The notes under the pieces: generated by a model | Database searches by the model: none | Told to the model about the DNA's origin: nothing | What the model saw: the letters and a program-made list of their open reading frames with translations, nothing else | Made by a program: the position numbers and the translations under genes | From: Gemmatirosa kalamazoonensis | GTDB lineage: Bacteria; Gemmatimonadota; Gemmatimonadetes; Gemmatimonadales; Gemmatimonadaceae | DNA length: 64,000 nucleotides | Assembly (NCBI RefSeq): GCF_000522985.1 | Contig: NZ_CP007128.1 | Location: 4,324,220 to 4,388,219 of the forward strand | Reading direction: 5' to 3' | Shown: positions 48,054 to 57,702 of the stretch, one piece after another | How positions within the stretch are numbered: the stretch's first letter is position 1 | Layout: every line of letters starts with the position of its first letter

Positions 48054-50918
48054 GTGAAAGATCGCATAGTCGTCCGCGGCGCGCGCCAGCACAACCTCAA
48101 GGGGTTCGACCTCGAGATCCCGCGGCGCAGCTACACCGTCATCACCGGCCCCTCGGGGTCGGGGAAGTCGTCGCTCGCGTTCGACACGATCTACGCCGAG
48201 GGGCAGCGCCGATACGTGGAGTCGCTCTCGGCGTACGCCCGGCAGTTCCTCGAGCGGATGGACAAGCCCGACGTCGACGCCGTCGAGGGGCTCTCCCCCG
48301 CCGTCGCGATCGAGCAGAAGAACCCGACGAAGACGTCGCGGTCGACCGTCGGCACCGCGACGGAGATCTACGACTACCTCCGCCTGCTGTGGGCGCGCGT
48401 CGGTCGCACGTTCTGCCCGGTTTGCGGCCGCGAGATGCGCCCCGACACGGTCCAGTCGGCGAGCGACGCCGTGCTCGCGCTCCCGGCCGGGACGCGCTTC
48501 GCCGTCGCCTTCCCGCTGCGGCTCTCCGACAAGGTCACCCACGCCGTCGTCGCCGAGAACCTGCGCGCCCAGGGGTTCCTCCGCGTGCACGTCAACGGCG
48601 AGACCCGCCACCTCGACGACGTGGAGGCGGCCGGGCTCGATCTCACGCGCGCGAAGGAGCTGCTCGTCATCGTCGACCGGCTCGCCGTCGGTCCGGAGGC
48701 CGCGGGCCGGCTGTCGGACGCGTTCGGCACCGCGTTCCGCGAGGGCGACGGCGACGCCGTCGTGCTGCTCGCCGAGGGCAAGCCGATGCGCTTCACCGAG
48801 CGCTTCGAGTGCCCGAACGACGGCACGCGGCTCCCCGCGCCGTCGCCGCAGCTCTTCTCGTTCAACAACCCGCGCGGCGCCTGCCCGACGTGCAACGGCT
48901 TCGGCGCGGTGCTCGAGTACGACGAGGCGCTCGTCGTTCCGTACCCCGAGCGCACGCTGCGCGACGGCGCGATCGGCCCGTTCACGGCGCCCCGCTACGA
49001 GGCGGAGCGGCGCAAGCTCGCCGACTTCGCGCGCCGCGAGGGGATCCCGATGGACGTGCCGTGGTCGTCGCTGACGAAGGCGCAGCGCGACCTCCTGCTG
49101 CACACGAAGACGCGTGGCTTCGTCGGCGCGTTCCCGTTCCTCCGCTCCAAGGAGGAGAAGCGCTACAAGCAGTACATCCGCGTCTTCCTGCGGCAGTACC
49201 AGTCGGCGCAGGAGTGCCCCACGTGCCACGGCACCAAGCTCAAGCCCGAGGCGCTGCAGGTGCGCGTCGCGGACCGGAGCATCGCCGACGTGTCGGACAT
49301 GCCGGTCGACCGGCTGCTCGAGTGGGTCGACGCGCTGGAGCTGACGCCGTTCGAGAAGCAGATCGCGGAGCACGTGCTGAAAGAGGCGAAGGAGCGCGTG
49401 CGCTTCCTCTGCGACGTGGGCCTCACGTACCTCTCGCTGAACCGCGCCACGCGCACGCTGTCGGGCGGCGAGTCGCAGCGCATCGGCCTCGCGAACTCGT
49501 TGGGCTCCTCGCTCGTCGACACGCTGTACGTGCTCGACGAGCCGTCGATCGGGCTGCACTCGCGCGACATGGAGCGGCTGCTCCGGCTGCTGCACCGACT
49601 GCGCGACGGCGGCAACACGGTGCTCGTCGTGGAGCACGACCCGGAGGCGATCGAGGTCGCGGACTACATGGTGGAGCTGGGCCCCGAGAGCGGCGAGAAG
49701 GGCGGATACGTCGTCTTCGCCGGCCCCATCGCGCGCGTCGCGGAGAGCCCGCTCACCGGCGCGTACCTCACCGGCCGCAAGTCGATTCCCGTCCCCGCGG
49801 AGCGCCGGCGGCTCGGGCCGCGCTGGCTCACGCTCGAGGGCGCGCGCGAGCACAACCTCAAGGGCGTCGACATCCGCGTGCCGTTAGGCGCGCTCACCGT
49901 CGTCACGGGTGTGTCGGGATCGGGCAAGAGCACGCTCGTCCACGACGTGCTCTATCGCGCGCTGGAGCAGACGATCACGGGCGAGCACTCGGCCAAGCAG
50001 CACCTCGGCGAGAAGGTCGGACGCTTCGACCGCATGACGGGCTGGGAGGGAATCGACGACGTGGTGCTCGTCGACCAGAGCCCGATCGGCCGCTCGCCGC
50101 GCTCCAACCCGGTCACGTACATCAAGGCGTACGACGAGATCCGCCGCATCTTCGCCGCGCAGCCGCTGTCCAAGCAGCGCGGATTCACGGCCAGCACGTT
50201 CAGCTTCAACACCGCGGGCGGACGCTGCGAGCACTGCGAGGGCGCCGGCTATCTCGAGGTCGAGATGGTGTTCATGGCCGACGTGTTCGTCCCGTGCGAC
50301 GCGTGCGGCGGCAAGCGGTTCAAGCCGGAGGTGCTCGAGGTCTCGGTGCGCGGCAAGACGATCCACGACGTCCTGCAGCTCACGGTCGACGAGGCGATCC
50401 GTTTCTTCCCGCGCGAGGAGAAGCTGGGCCAGGCGCTGTGGCAGCTGCAGCAGGTGGGACTCGGCTACCTGCGGCTCGGCCAGCCGGCGACGACGCTCTC
50501 CGGCGGCGAGGCGCAGCGCGTGAAGATCGCCCGCGAGCTGAACGCGTCGGCGAAGAGCAAGGGGCGCAAGCTCTACGTCATGGACGAGCCGACGACGGGG
50601 CTGCACCTCGAGGACATCCGCAAGCTCGCCGACGTCATGGACCGGCTCGTCGATGCCGGCCATACGCTCGTGCTCATCGAGCACAACCTCGACGTCATCA
50701 AGCTCGCCGACTGGGTCATCGACCTCGGCCCCGACGCCGGCGACCGCGGCGGCGAGATCGTGGCGATGGGGCGGCCGGAGGAGATCATGGCCGAGCCGCG
50801 GTCGCACACCGGACGGTTCCTGCGGCGGGTCCTGCCCGGACCGGCCGCGGCCCCGTCGAACAGCGTCGAGCTGCCCGCGCCACCGCGTCCGCGCACCCGT
50901 CGCGCGAGGGCGTCGTAG
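48054..50918 (+). CDS. uvrA: Excinuclease ABC subunit A
   Basis: A 954-residue damage-recognition ATPase of nucleotide-excision repair. Two ABC modules are present: Walker A1 GPSGSGKSSLAFDTIYAEG (residues 30-48) with signature LSGGESQRIGLANSLG, and Walker A2 GVSGSGKSTLVHDVLYRAL (about 620-640) with LSGGEAQRVKIARELN. The zinc-binding insert CEHCEGAGYLEVEM ... CDACGGKRFKPEV is intact. It starts GTG at 48054, six bases after a TATTCT box, so translation may be leaderless. Its repair partner mfd is at 6.3 kb; uvrB and uvrC are not in the window. Confidence 0.97.
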   Translation: MKDRIVVRGARQHNLKGFDLEIPRRSYTVITGPSGSGKSSLAFDTIYAEGQRRYVESLSAYARQFLERMDKPDVDAVEGLSPAVAIEQKNPTKTSRSTVGTATEIYDYLRLLWARVGRTFCPVCGREMRPDTVQSASDAVLALPAGTRFAVAFPLRLSDKVTHAVVAENLRAQGFLRVHVNGETRHLDDVEAAGLDLTRAKELLVIVDRLAVGPEAAGRLSDAFGTAFREGDGDAVVLLAEGKPMRFTERFECPNDGTRLPAPSPQLFSFNNPRGACPTCNGFGAVLEYDEALVVPYPERTLRDGAIGPFTAPRYEAERRKLADFARREGIPMDVPWSSLTKAQRDLLLHTKTRGFVGAFPFLRSKEEKRYKQYIRVFLRQYQSAQECPTCHGTKLKPEALQVRVADRSIADVSDMPVDRLLEWVDALELTPFEKQIAEHVLKEAKERVRFLCDVGLTYLSLNRATRTLSGGESQRIGLANSLGSSLVDTLYVLDEPSIGLHSRDMERLLRLLHRLRDGGNTVLVVEHDPEAIEVADYMVELGPESGEKGGYVVFAGPIARVAESPLTGAYLTGRKSIPVPAERRRLGPRWLTLEGAREHNLKGVDIRVPLGALTVVTGVSGSGKSTLVHDVLYRALEQTITGEHSAKQHLGEKVGRFDRMTGWEGIDDVVLVDQSPIGRSPRSNPVTYIKAYDEIRRIFAAQPLSKQRGFTASTFSFNTAGGRCEHCEGAGYLEVEMVFMADVFVPCDACGGKRFKPEVLEVSVRGKTIHDVLQLTVDEAIRFFPREEKLGQALWQLQQVGLGYLRLGQPATTLSGGEAQRVKIARELNASAKSKGRKLYVMDEPTTGLHLEDIRKLADVMDRLVDAGHTLVLIEHNLDVIKLADWVIDLGPDAGDRGGEIVAMGRPEEIMAEPRSHTGRFLRRVLPGPAAAPSNSVELPAPPRPRTRRARAS

Positions 50919-50942
50919 CCCGGCGCGGCGCCCGGCGCCGGG

Positions 50943-50971
50943 TTGACTCGACTCTCCACCCCGGCTATACT
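50943..50971 (+). promoter_or_regulatory. Strong sigma-70-type promoter of the tRNA-Asn gene
   Basis: TTGACT (50943-50948) and TATACT (50966-50971) are separated by 17 bp, the best consensus promoter in the window. It lies 57 bp upstream of the mature tRNA 5' end and just after the uvrA stop. Confidence 0.8.
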
Positions 50972-51028
50972 TCCCGACCTGTGCCGCAACGGCGTAAGCT
51001 ATTGAGCGAGCGCCTGTTAGCCGGTCGA

Positions 51029-51101
51029 TCCCGCGTAGCTCAGTTGGTAGAGCAGGCGACTGTTAATCGCCGGGTCGTAGGTTCGAGTCCTACCGCGGGA
51101 G
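51029..51101 (+). tRNA. tRNA-Asn (anticodon GTT)
   Basis: The 73-nt cloverleaf has all stems: the 7-bp acceptor TCCCGCG/CGCGGGA, a D arm with AGCTCAGTTGGTAGAGC, an anticodon loop CTGTTAA (GTT) on a 5-bp stem and a T arm with GTTCGAGTC. The discriminator is G, and CCA is not encoded. A consensus promoter lies upstream and a hairpin terminator follows at once. No att-like duplication of its 3' end was seen in the window, so it is not used as an integration site here. Confidence 0.97.
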
Positions 51102-51106
51102 CTCGT

Positions 51107-51143
51107 GTGCGGGCCGGTGTCCTTCAGGGACACCGGCCCGCAC
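51107..51143. terminator. Hairpin terminator after tRNA-Asn (bidirectional)
   Basis: A perfect 16-bp stem (51107-51122 with 51128-51143) and a 5-nt loop lie between the tRNA and the convergent lipoprotein gene whose stop is at 51150. There is no long T-run, as in most intergenic hairpins of this window. Confidence 0.8.
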
Positions 51144-51149
51144 TGTCGT

Positions 51150-52058
51150 TCACGGCACCCGGATGAGCGAGTCCAGCACGTCGAGCTGCCGTGCCCTCAT
51201 CACCCGCCGCCCGTCGGCCGAGCCGAGGAACGCGACGAACCGCGCGCCGAGCGCCCGATGCGGCGCCTGCTTGGGAACGGCGAGCGCGTAGGCGATCGGC
51301 TCGCCCCGCACCGTGATCGAGTCGCCACGTCCGCGCCCCGGTACGCGCAGCTGGGCGGTCGCGTAGGCGAGCGAGTCGGCGACCGTGCCGAGATCGGCGT
51401 CCGGCGGCAGCGGCAGGAAGCGGAGCCCCGCCGCGCGGGCGAGGCTCTCGTACGTCCACACGTAGTCCAGCTCGCCCGCCTCGACGAGCGCGATCTGGTC
51501 GGCCTCGCGCGGTCGGACGTTCCGGGGCGGCGCCGCCGCGAGCAGGCGCCGCGCGAGGCCGGGCTCGCGGTAGTGCCGCTCCAGGAGCTGGAAGACGAGC
51601 AGCGTGCGATAGCCGCTCGGGTCGGTGGCCGGGTCGGCGCGTCCGACCTGCACGCCCGGCCGCTCGAGCACTTCCCACCACCGAGCGCTCCGCGCGACGT
51701 CGTCCGCGCCGCGCGCGCGCGCGCCGTAGGCCAGCACGATGCGGTTGCGCGCGAACAGCGCGTAGCGGTCGACGTACGTGGGCACGAGCAGCGCCGGGAA
51801 CACGCCGCGGTCGGCGAGCAGCAGCACGTCGGGCGTCTGGCCCAGCTCCGTCATGCGACGCGCGAGCTCCAGGCTGGCCTGCGTCTCCAACGTGTAGCGT
51901 ACGCCCTCGCGCGCGGCGAACGTGTCGAGCGCGGCGCGCACCGGCCGCGTGAGGCTCGCCGCCGCCCACACGACGAGCGGCTCGCCGGTCGCGTGCCGAT
52001 CGGCCCTGCCGCATGCGCACACCCATGCGGCGATCGGCCCGAGGCACCACCGCCGCAT
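51150..52058 (-). CDS. Molybdate/tungstate-type oxyanion-binding lipoprotein
   Basis: A 302-residue protein with a lipoprotein signal (MRRWCLGPIAAWVCACGRA; lipobox VCAC, Cys17). The fold is ModA/WtpA-like: LVVWAAASLTRPVRAALDTF, an N-lobe phosphate-type loop, LADRGVFPALL, IVLAYGARA, GRADPATDPSGYRTLLVFQLLE (PATDPSGYR is close to the WtpA site) and LDYVWTYES. It would bind tungstate or molybdate in the periplasm. No ABC permease or ATPase genes are in the window, so it is orphaned. It starts 2 bp after the methyltransferase stop, so they are probably co-transcribed. Confidence 0.8.
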   Translation of the reverse strand: MRRWCLGPIAAWVCACGRADRHATGEPLVVWAAASLTRPVRAALDTFAAREGVRYTLETQASLELARRMTELGQTPDVLLLADRGVFPALLVPTYVDRYALFARNRIVLAYGARARGADDVARSARWWEVLERPGVQVGRADPATDPSGYRTLLVFQLLERHYREPGLARRLLAAAPPRNVRPREADQIALVEAGELDYVWTYESLARAAGLRFLPLPPDADLGTVADSLAYATAQLRVPGRGRGDSITVRGEPIAYALAVPKQAPHRALGARFVAFLGSADGRRVMRARQLDVLDSLIRVP

Positions 52059-52060
52059 GC

Positions 52061-52845
52061 TCACGACCGCGCCAGCCCGAACATCGCGAAGTACGGCACG
52101 CGCGCCGCGTCCTCCAGATCCGGATGCTCGCGCAGCGCCTCCGCGCTCGGCCGCGGCTCGGCGAACGTGCACAGCGCGAACCCCGCGCCGAGGATCCAGC
52201 GGAACCAGTCCTCGAGCGGCGCGTGCACGGCGGGCGTCGTGAACTCGTACGACCAGCCGGTCCACCGGTAACGCATCACGGTGCGCTCGAAGTATCGATC
52301 GATGCTGAGCGCGAGCTTGCGGCCGCCGGCGTCCTTCAGCCACTCGCGGTACGGCGTGTCGCTGCACGGATGCGCGATCGAGACCACCGCGCGGCCGCCC
52401 GGGCGGAGCACGGTGTGCATGGCGCGGAGCGCGCGCTCGGGATCGGGCACGTCCTGCAGCGCGAGGCACGACGTCGCGACGTCGAACGACGCCGGCGCGA
52501 ACGTGCGATCGAGCGTCTGCGCGTCGGCGACGGTGTACGCGATGCCTAACGGCGCGTCGCGCTCGATGCGCATCGCGTGCTCGATCATGCGCGGTGAGAG
52601 ATCGACGGCCGCCACGCGCGCGCGCCGGCGCGCGCCATCTCGCGCGCGAAGTAGCCCGAGCCGCACCCCACGTCGAGCAGCCGCTGGCCCGAGACGTCGC
52701 CGCACAGCGCGACCTGAGCGGGGCCGAAGAAGCGCAGCCGGTAGTAGTCGCGACCACTCGCCTGCCCTGCCGCATACGCGTCGGCGGCGCGATCCCACGC
52801 GTCGCGCGCCTCGGCCGCGTCCAGTCGATCGCCCCGCTCGGTCAT
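52061..52845 (-). pseudogene. Class I SAM-dependent methyltransferase with a frameshift in a CG run
   Basis: The N-terminal part ([20 protein letters not shown] ... [21 protein letters not shown]) carries the SAM-binding motif I (VGCGSG, residues 61-66). The continuation ([22 protein letters not shown] ... [25 protein letters not shown]) is in another frame. The join lies in a CGCGCGCG run near 52614-52625, where two extra bases (or one missing) break the frame. Undoing it restores ARVAAVDLS and a normal protein of about 260 residues. It is either a real pseudogene, a slippage switch, or a sequencing error in a dinucleotide run. Confidence 0.78.
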
Positions 52846-52965
52846 CTGCGCTCCATGGACTCGTCCCCGCCGGCGCTCCCACCACCCCCGGCCGCCGCGT
52901 ATCTTCCCCGCGTCGCGCGGTGGCCGTCAATGCCTGCGCGCGACGTCGCACTCCACCGCCCATCG

Positions 52966-53487
52966 ATGACGACGCCGACCGCCGACTCCGCCCTTCCCGC
53001 ACCGCTCGTCGGCGTCGTGATGGGCAGCGCGAGCGACTGGTCGGTGCTCGGCCCCGCGTGCGACACGCTCGACGAGCTCGGGATCCCGTACGAGGCGCGC
53101 GTCGTCTCCGCGCACCGCACGCCGGACTGGCTGTTCGAGTACGCGGAATCCGCGGAGGCGCGCGGTCTGCGCGTCATCATCGCCGGCGCGGGCGGCGCGG
53201 CGCACCTGCCGGGGATGCTCGCCGCGAAGACGCTCGTTCCGGTGCTCGGTGTACCGGTCCCCGCGACACTCCTCAACGGCATCGATTCGTTGCTCTCCAT
53301 CGTCCAGATGCCGGCCGGCGTGCCGGTCGGAACGCTCGCCATCGGGAAGCCCGGTGCGGTGAACGCGGCGCTGTTCGCCGCCCAGATCCTCGGCACCGCC
53401 GATCCCGCGCTGCGCGGCCGGCTGGCCGAGCGCCGCGCGGCGAACGAGGCCAAGGTGCTCGGGCAGACGCTGCCGCCCCAGACATGA
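52966..53487 (+). CDS. purE: 5-(carboxyamino)imidazole ribonucleotide mutase
   Basis: A 173-residue PurE class I enzyme, converting N5-CAIR to CAIR in purine synthesis. The hallmark start [39 protein letters not shown] carries the SASDW and SAHRTP active-site motifs (residues 15-52). [16 protein letters not shown] and [35 protein letters not shown] follow. ATG 52966 is divergent from the methyltransferase with a 120-bp gap. It overlaps purK by 4 bp (ATGA). Confidence 0.96.
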   Translation: MTTPTADSALPAPLVGVVMGSASDWSVLGPACDTLDELGIPYEARVVSAHRTPDWLFEYAESAEARGLRVIIAGAGGAAHLPGMLAAKTLVPVLGVPVPATLLNGIDSLLSIVQMPAGVPVGTLAIGKPGAVNAALFAAQILGTADPALRGRLAERRAANEAKVLGQTLPPQT

Positions 53488-54752
53488 CGCGCGGCGCGAA
53501 CCCGGTGCTCCCGGGAAGCACGATCGGCATCCTCGGCGGCGGTCAGCTCGGCCGCATGACCGGCATGGCCGCGCTGTCGATGGGCTACACCGTGCACGTG
53601 CTCGATCCCGATCCGCAGTGCGCGGCGGGCGCGATCGCCGCGCGCGTCGTCACCGCACCGTTCGACGACGCCGCCGCGGCGGCGGATCTCGCGAGCAGCT
53701 GCCAGGTCGTGACGCTCGAGATCGAGCAGATCGGCCGCGCGGCGCTCGATGCGGTGGCCGAGCGCACGCCGATGCGACCGGGCCCGCATCCGGTGTGGAT
53801 CATCCAGGACCGCGTGCGACAGAAGGAGTGGCTCGCCGCGCATCGCTTCCCGGTCGGCCCGTTCCGCGCCGCGCTTGAGGCGAAGGACGTCGCGAACGCG
53901 GTGCGCTCGCTCGGCGCGTGCATCGTGAAGTCGTCGCACGGCGGCTACGACGGCCGCGGCCAGGCGCACGTCGAGCGCGAGGACGACGCCGCGAACGCGT
54001 GGGCGGCGGTGGGCGCGCGGAGCGCGGTCGTGGAGCAGCGGCTCGAGCTCGCGTACGAGGTATCGGTGCTCGTGGCGCGTCGACCGGGCGGGCAGATGGC
54101 GGTATACCCGCCGGCGCGCAATCACCACGCGCGCGGCGTGCTCACCTGGTCGGTGCTCCCGGCGCCCGTGCCCGCGGCCGTGGGACGCGAGGCCGCGGAG
54201 ATCGCGCTCGGCATCGCGGAGGAGCTCGACGTCGTGGGGCTGCTCGCGGTGGAGATGTTCGTGACCACCGACGACCGTGTGCTCGTGAACGAGCTCGCGC
54301 CGCGCCCGCACAACACGTATCACGCGTCGGAGCGCGCGTGCGCGACGAGCCAGTTCGAGCAGCTCGTGCGCGCGGTGTGCGACCTGCCGTTAGGCGCCCC
54401 CGCGCCGCTCGCCGCCGGCGCGATCGCGAACCTGCTCGGCGACCTGTGGCTCGCGCCCGAGCCGCCGTCGGCGGTGGACGCGCTGTCCGAGCCGGCGGCG
54501 CGGCTGCACCTGTACGGCAAGCGCGAGGCCCGCGGCGGCCGCAAGATGGGGCACCTGTCCGCCACCGGCGCGTCGCCCGACGAGGCACTCCGCCGCGTGT
54601 GGGACGCCTACGACCGGTTCAAGCCGGCGTCCGCCCCACCGATCGAACGCATGGATCCCTCCACGCTCCACGCTCCACGCTCCACGCTCGGCATCCTCGC
54701 GGAACGCAGCGAGGGTGGAGCGTGGAGCGCGGAGCGTGGAGGCGAGCGATGA
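53484..54752 (+). CDS. purK: 5-(carboxyamino)imidazole ribonucleotide synthase
   Basis: A 422-residue ATP-grasp enzyme producing N5-CAIR from AIR, ATP and bicarbonate. The N-terminal [21 protein letters not shown] (residues 11-31), [13 protein letters not shown] (ATP-grasp loop), [31 protein letters not shown] (metal site) and GHLSATG are typical. The usual length is about 360-390. The last roughly 30 residues ([20 protein letters not shown]...) are encoded by a CTCCACG-type hairpin and are not part of the family fold. It overlaps purE by 4 bp and ackA by 4 bp. Confidence 0.95.
   Translation: MTRGANPVLPGSTIGILGGGQLGRMTGMAALSMGYTVHVLDPDPQCAAGAIAARVVTAPFDDAAAAADLASSCQVVTLEIEQIGRAALDAVAERTPMRPGPHPVWIIQDRVRQKEWLAAHRFPVGPFRAALEAKDVANAVRSLGACIVKSSHGGYDGRGQAHVEREDDAANAWAAVGARSAVVEQRLELAYEVSVLVARRPGGQMAVYPPARNHHARGVLTWSVLPAPVPAAVGREAAEIALGIAEELDVVGLLAVEMFVTTDDRVLVNELAPRPHNTYHASERACATSQFEQLVRAVCDLPLGAPAPLAAGAIANLLGDLWLAPEPPSAVDALSEPAARLHLYGKREARGGRKMGHLSATGASPDEALRRVWDAYDRFKPASAPPIERMDPSTLHAPRSTLGILAERSEGGAWSAERGGER
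54658..54742. repeat. Family-A hairpin forming the purK tail and the ackA leader
   Basis: Left arm 54658-54690 is a run of four CTCCACG units and the right arm 54711-54742 holds CGTGGAG/GCGGAG units. They pair imperfectly across a 20-nt loop. The arm's GGAGG lies 8 bp before the ackA ATG and probably serves as its ribosome-binding site; the same bases encode the purK C-terminus. Confidence 0.85.
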
Positions 54753-55990
54753 ACGTCCTCGTCCTCAACGTCGGCTCGTCGTCGCTGAAGTTCCAGCTCG
54801 TGCGCACCGACGCCGAGCGAATGAGCGCGAACACCGACGAGAAGCTCGCGCGCGGCACGATCGAGCGGCTCGGCGGCGAGTCGGTCATCTCGCTGAAGGC
54901 GGGCGACGGTCCGTCGACGAAGACGACCGCCCCGCTGCGCGATCACCGCGCGGCGGTCGAGTTCATCATGCGCTGGCTCGTGAGCGACGAGTCGGGCGGC
55001 GCGCTCGGCGGCCGCGCGGACGTCGAGGCGGTCGGCCATCGCGTGGTGCACGGCGGCGAGCACTTCACGCGCTCGGTGCTCATCGACGACACGGTCCTGC
55101 GCGGCATCGAGGAGAACATCGACCTCGCGCCGCTGCACAATCCGGCGAACCTGAAGGGGATCGCCGCGGCGCGCGCGGTGCTCGGCGCCGGCACGCCGCA
55201 GGTCGCGGTGTTCGACACGGCGTTCCATCAGACGCTCCCCGATCACGCGTATCTGTACGCGATCCCGTACCAGTTCTACCGTCGGTACAAGGTGCGGCGG
55301 TACGGCTTCCACGGCACGTCGCACCGCTACGTCGCGCACCGCTGGCGTCAGCTCACGGGAACGGCCCGCGACGATACGCGGCTCGTCACGCTGCATCTCG
55401 GCAACGGCTGCTCGGCGTGCGCCATCAGCGGCGGCGACTCGGTCGACACGAGCATGGGGTTCACGCCGCTCGAGGGGTTGGTGATGGGAACGCGCTCGGG
55501 CGACGTCGATCCCGCGGTGCTCGAGTACCTCTCGTCCAAGGAGGGCATGACGATGAGCGAGGCGGAGACGATGCTGAACAAGTCGTCCGGCCTGCTCGGC
55601 GTCTCCGGCCTCACGCACGACATGCGCGAGCTGCTCGCCGAAGCCGAGGAGCACGACGATCGCCGCGCGCGGCTCGCGATCGAGATCTTCTGCCACCGCG
55701 CGCGCAAGTACATCGGCGCGTACCTCGCGGAGATGGGCGGCGCCGATGCCGTGGTGTTCGCGGGCGGTATCGGCGAGAACGCGCCGACGGTGCGCGCGCG
55801 CATCGTCGCGGGACTCGACTGGCTCGGCCTCACGCTCGACGCCGAGCGCAACGCGGCGGCGGTCGGACGCGAGGGTAAGATCTCGACCGACGATGCGCGG
55901 CTCGCCGCGTGGGTCATCCCGACCGACGAGGAGCTGCTCATCGCCCGCGACACCGTGCGCGTCGTGACCGGCGCGCCGGCGCGGTTCTGA
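54749..55990 (+). CDS. ackA: Acetate kinase
   Basis: A 413-residue enzyme interconverting acetyl phosphate/ADP and acetate/ATP. The family start [15 protein letters not shown] (residues 3-17) and the first signature, [12 protein letters not shown], are present. [12 protein letters not shown] and [12 protein letters not shown] (adenosine site) follow, then [20 protein letters not shown] and [17 protein letters not shown] 54749 overlaps the purK stop. No phosphotransacetylase (pta) gene is adjacent; the MaeB C-terminal domain at 36.8-37.8 kb is a distant relative of that enzyme. Confidence 0.97.
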   Translation: MNVLVLNVGSSSLKFQLVRTDAERMSANTDEKLARGTIERLGGESVISLKAGDGPSTKTTAPLRDHRAAVEFIMRWLVSDESGGALGGRADVEAVGHRVVHGGEHFTRSVLIDDTVLRGIEENIDLAPLHNPANLKGIAAARAVLGAGTPQVAVFDTAFHQTLPDHAYLYAIPYQFYRRYKVRRYGFHGTSHRYVAHRWRQLTGTARDDTRLVTLHLGNGCSACAISGGDSVDTSMGFTPLEGLVMGTRSGDVDPAVLEYLSSKEGMTMSEAETMLNKSSGLLGVSGLTHDMRELLAEAEEHDDRRARLAIEIFCHRARKYIGAYLAEMGGADAVVFAGGIGENAPTVRARIVAGLDWLGLTLDAERNAAAVGREGKISTDDARLAAWVIPTDEELLIARDTVRVVTGAPARF

Positions 55991-56067
55991 CGTCGTCCGG
56001 CCCCGCGTTTGCGACCTCCGGGCGCGCGGCTCTCGCGCGCCGCTCACCACGCTCCAGTCAGACAACC

Positions 56068-56682
56068 ATGCGATCGCCCGCTCTCCTCTTCCGCCTGTCG
56101 CTCTCGCTTGGCGCGGCGCTGCTCGCCGCGTGTGCCTCGAACCAGTCAGGCCCGCCCCCCGGCCCGGCCGGACGCGGGGGCCCCGGGGGGATGCGCGGCC
56201 AGCGCATGCCCGGCGACACGCTGCCGATGGCGGCGCCGAACACGACGGCGCGCGCCGACCTGCGCGACGTGAACGGCGCGTCGGTCGGCACGGTGACGCT
56301 GACGCAGACCGCGCACGGCGTGCTGATCACCGGTGACCTGTCCTCGCTGCCGCCGGGCGTGCACGCCATCCACGTGCACGACAGCGGGCGCTGCGAGCCG
56401 CCGTTCACGAGCGCGGGCGGGCACTACAACCCGGCGATGCGCTCGCACGGCTTCCGCGCGAACACGGGCAACCACGCCGGCGACCTGCCGAACTTCTCGG
56501 TTGGCACGAACGGCACCGGGCACGTCGAGACGATCAGCCGCGACCTCACGCTGGCCCAGGGCGGCGGCCTGTTCGACGGCGACGGCTCGTCGATCGTCAT
56601 CCACGGCGGCCCCGACGATTACCAGAGCGACCCGGCCGGCAACTCCGGTCCGCGCATCGCCTGCGGGCTGATCACGCACTGA
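56068..56682 (+). CDS. sodC: Cu/Zn superoxide dismutase lipoprotein
   Basis: A 204-residue exported SodC. The signal (LSLGAALLAAC) has the LAAC lipobox, followed by a Gly/Pro/Arg-rich linker (about residues 20-65). The fold contains GVHAIHVHDSGRCEPPFTSAGGHYNP, where the HxH, the bridging His and the Cys of the subunit-bridging disulfide are conserved, then HAGDLPN (Zn ligand Asp) and SIVIHGGPDDY (Cu ligand His), ending with GPRIACGLI (second Cys). All metal ligands appear intact. It protects the periplasm from superoxide. A family-B hairpin follows it. Confidence 0.93.
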   Translation: MRSPALLFRLSLSLGAALLAACASNQSGPPPGPAGRGGPGGMRGQRMPGDTLPMAAPNTTARADLRDVNGASVGTVTLTQTAHGVLITGDLSSLPPGVHAIHVHDSGRCEPPFTSAGGHYNPAMRSHGFRANTGNHAGDLPNFSVGTNGTGHVETISRDLTLAQGGGLFDGDGSSIVIHGGPDDYQSDPAGNSGPRIACGLITH

Positions 56683-56685
56683 CTG

Positions 56686-56770
56686 GACCAGGGCAAGAGG
56701 GCAGGAGGGCAAGAGGGCAGGAGTGGCGATAGCTCCTGCCCTCCTGCCCTCCTGCCCTCTTGCCCTGGTC
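56686..56770. repeat. Hairpin of GGGCAGGAG units with 37/38-bp arms (family B)
   Basis: Arms at 56686-56723 and 56733-56770 are complementary at 37 of 38 positions, with a 9-nt loop. They consist of GGGCAAGA and GGGCAGGA units. It lies between sodC and the downstream co-directional gene. This is one of the most perfect hairpins in the window. Confidence 0.92.
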
Positions 56771-56823
56771 CGATTGCTGCGCACGAGGCGGCATCAGAGA
56801 ACCTCATCCGGAGAGGAACGACA

Positions 56824-57702
56824 ATGGCCGCAACGGCAGCGGGCGCCGGCCAGGCGCCCCGGACTCGGTCGTCCGTCACGCGTCACGGCGGGAGCGAGCG
56901 GAAGAACGTCAACGACATCGAGCGCATGCTGTCGGTCGCCGCGGGGGGCGCGCTCGCGGCGTACGCGCTGAAGAAGCGCGACCTCGGCGGACTGCTCGTC
57001 GCGCTGGTCGGCGGCGCGCTCGTGGAGCGCGGCGTCACGGGACACTGCCGCGTGTACGGCGCGCTCGGCATGAGCACCGCCGAGCCGACCGACGAGCCGG
57101 TGCAGCAGCACGGGCCGAATGCCGTGATCGACGCGAGCACCGCGCAGCGCGTGGAGCACGCGGTCACGATCCACGGCCGCTCGCCGGCCGAGCTGTACGC
57201 GTTCTGGCGCGACTTCGAGAACCTGCCGCGCATCATGGAGCGCCTCGAGAGCGTGCAGGTCATCGACGAGACGCGCTCGCGGTGGACGGCGACGGCGCCC
57301 GCCGGTCAAACCGTGGAGTGGGAGGCGGAGGTCTACAACGAGATCCCGGGCAAGCTGATCGCGTGGCGCACGCTGCACGACGCCGACATCGCGCACGCGG
57401 GGTCGGTGCACTTCGAGCCGGCGCCGGCGGGGCGCGGCACCGAGGTGCGCGTCATCGTCGAGTACGCGCCGCCGGCGGGCGCGTTAGGCACCGCCGTCGC
57501 GAAGCTGTTCGGCGAGGAGCCGGACGCGCAGGTGCGCGAGGAGCTGCGGCGCTTCAAGCAGCTCATGGAGACCGGCGAGCTGACGGTGGGCGAGAATCCC
57601 GGCCAGGGGCCGCGCGCCGGCAGCTCGTTCAACGCGCGCGCGAGCAACGACGACACCGTGCGCATGACGACCCCTCCGCTCGACGCGCCGCACGGGTCAT
57701 GA
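56824..57702 (+). CDS. SRPBCC (polyketide cyclase-type) protein with N-terminal membrane region
   Basis: A 292-residue protein after a GGAGAGGA ribosome-binding site, ATG 56824. Residues 28-80 have a DUF2892-like hydrophobic pair ([36 protein letters not shown]). Residues 105-255 form a SRPBCC/cyclase-dehydrase fold ([52 protein letters not shown]). The tail (about 255-292) is low complexity. Such proteins occur in stress and aromatic-resistance contexts; substrate unknown. Overlap of 4 bp with the dehydrogenase gene suggests co-expression. Confidence 0.8.
   Translation: MAATAAGAGQAPRTRSSVTRHGGSERKNVNDIERMLSVAAGGALAAYALKKRDLGGLLVALVGGALVERGVTGHCRVYGALGMSTAEPTDEPVQQHGPNAVIDASTAQRVEHAVTIHGRSPAELYAFWRDFENLPRIMERLESVQVIDETRSRWTATAPAGQTVEWEAEVYNEIPGKLIAWRTLHDADIAHAGSVHFEPAPAGRGTEVRVIVEYAPPAGALGTAVAKLFGEEPDAQVREELRRFKQLMETGELTVGENPGQGPRAGSSFNARASNDDTVRMTTPPLDAPHGS

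Noticed and set aside
51029-51101. tRNA-Asn as an integration site for an island
   Set aside because: No integrase gene, no repeated tRNA 3' end and no composition change follow it in the window.
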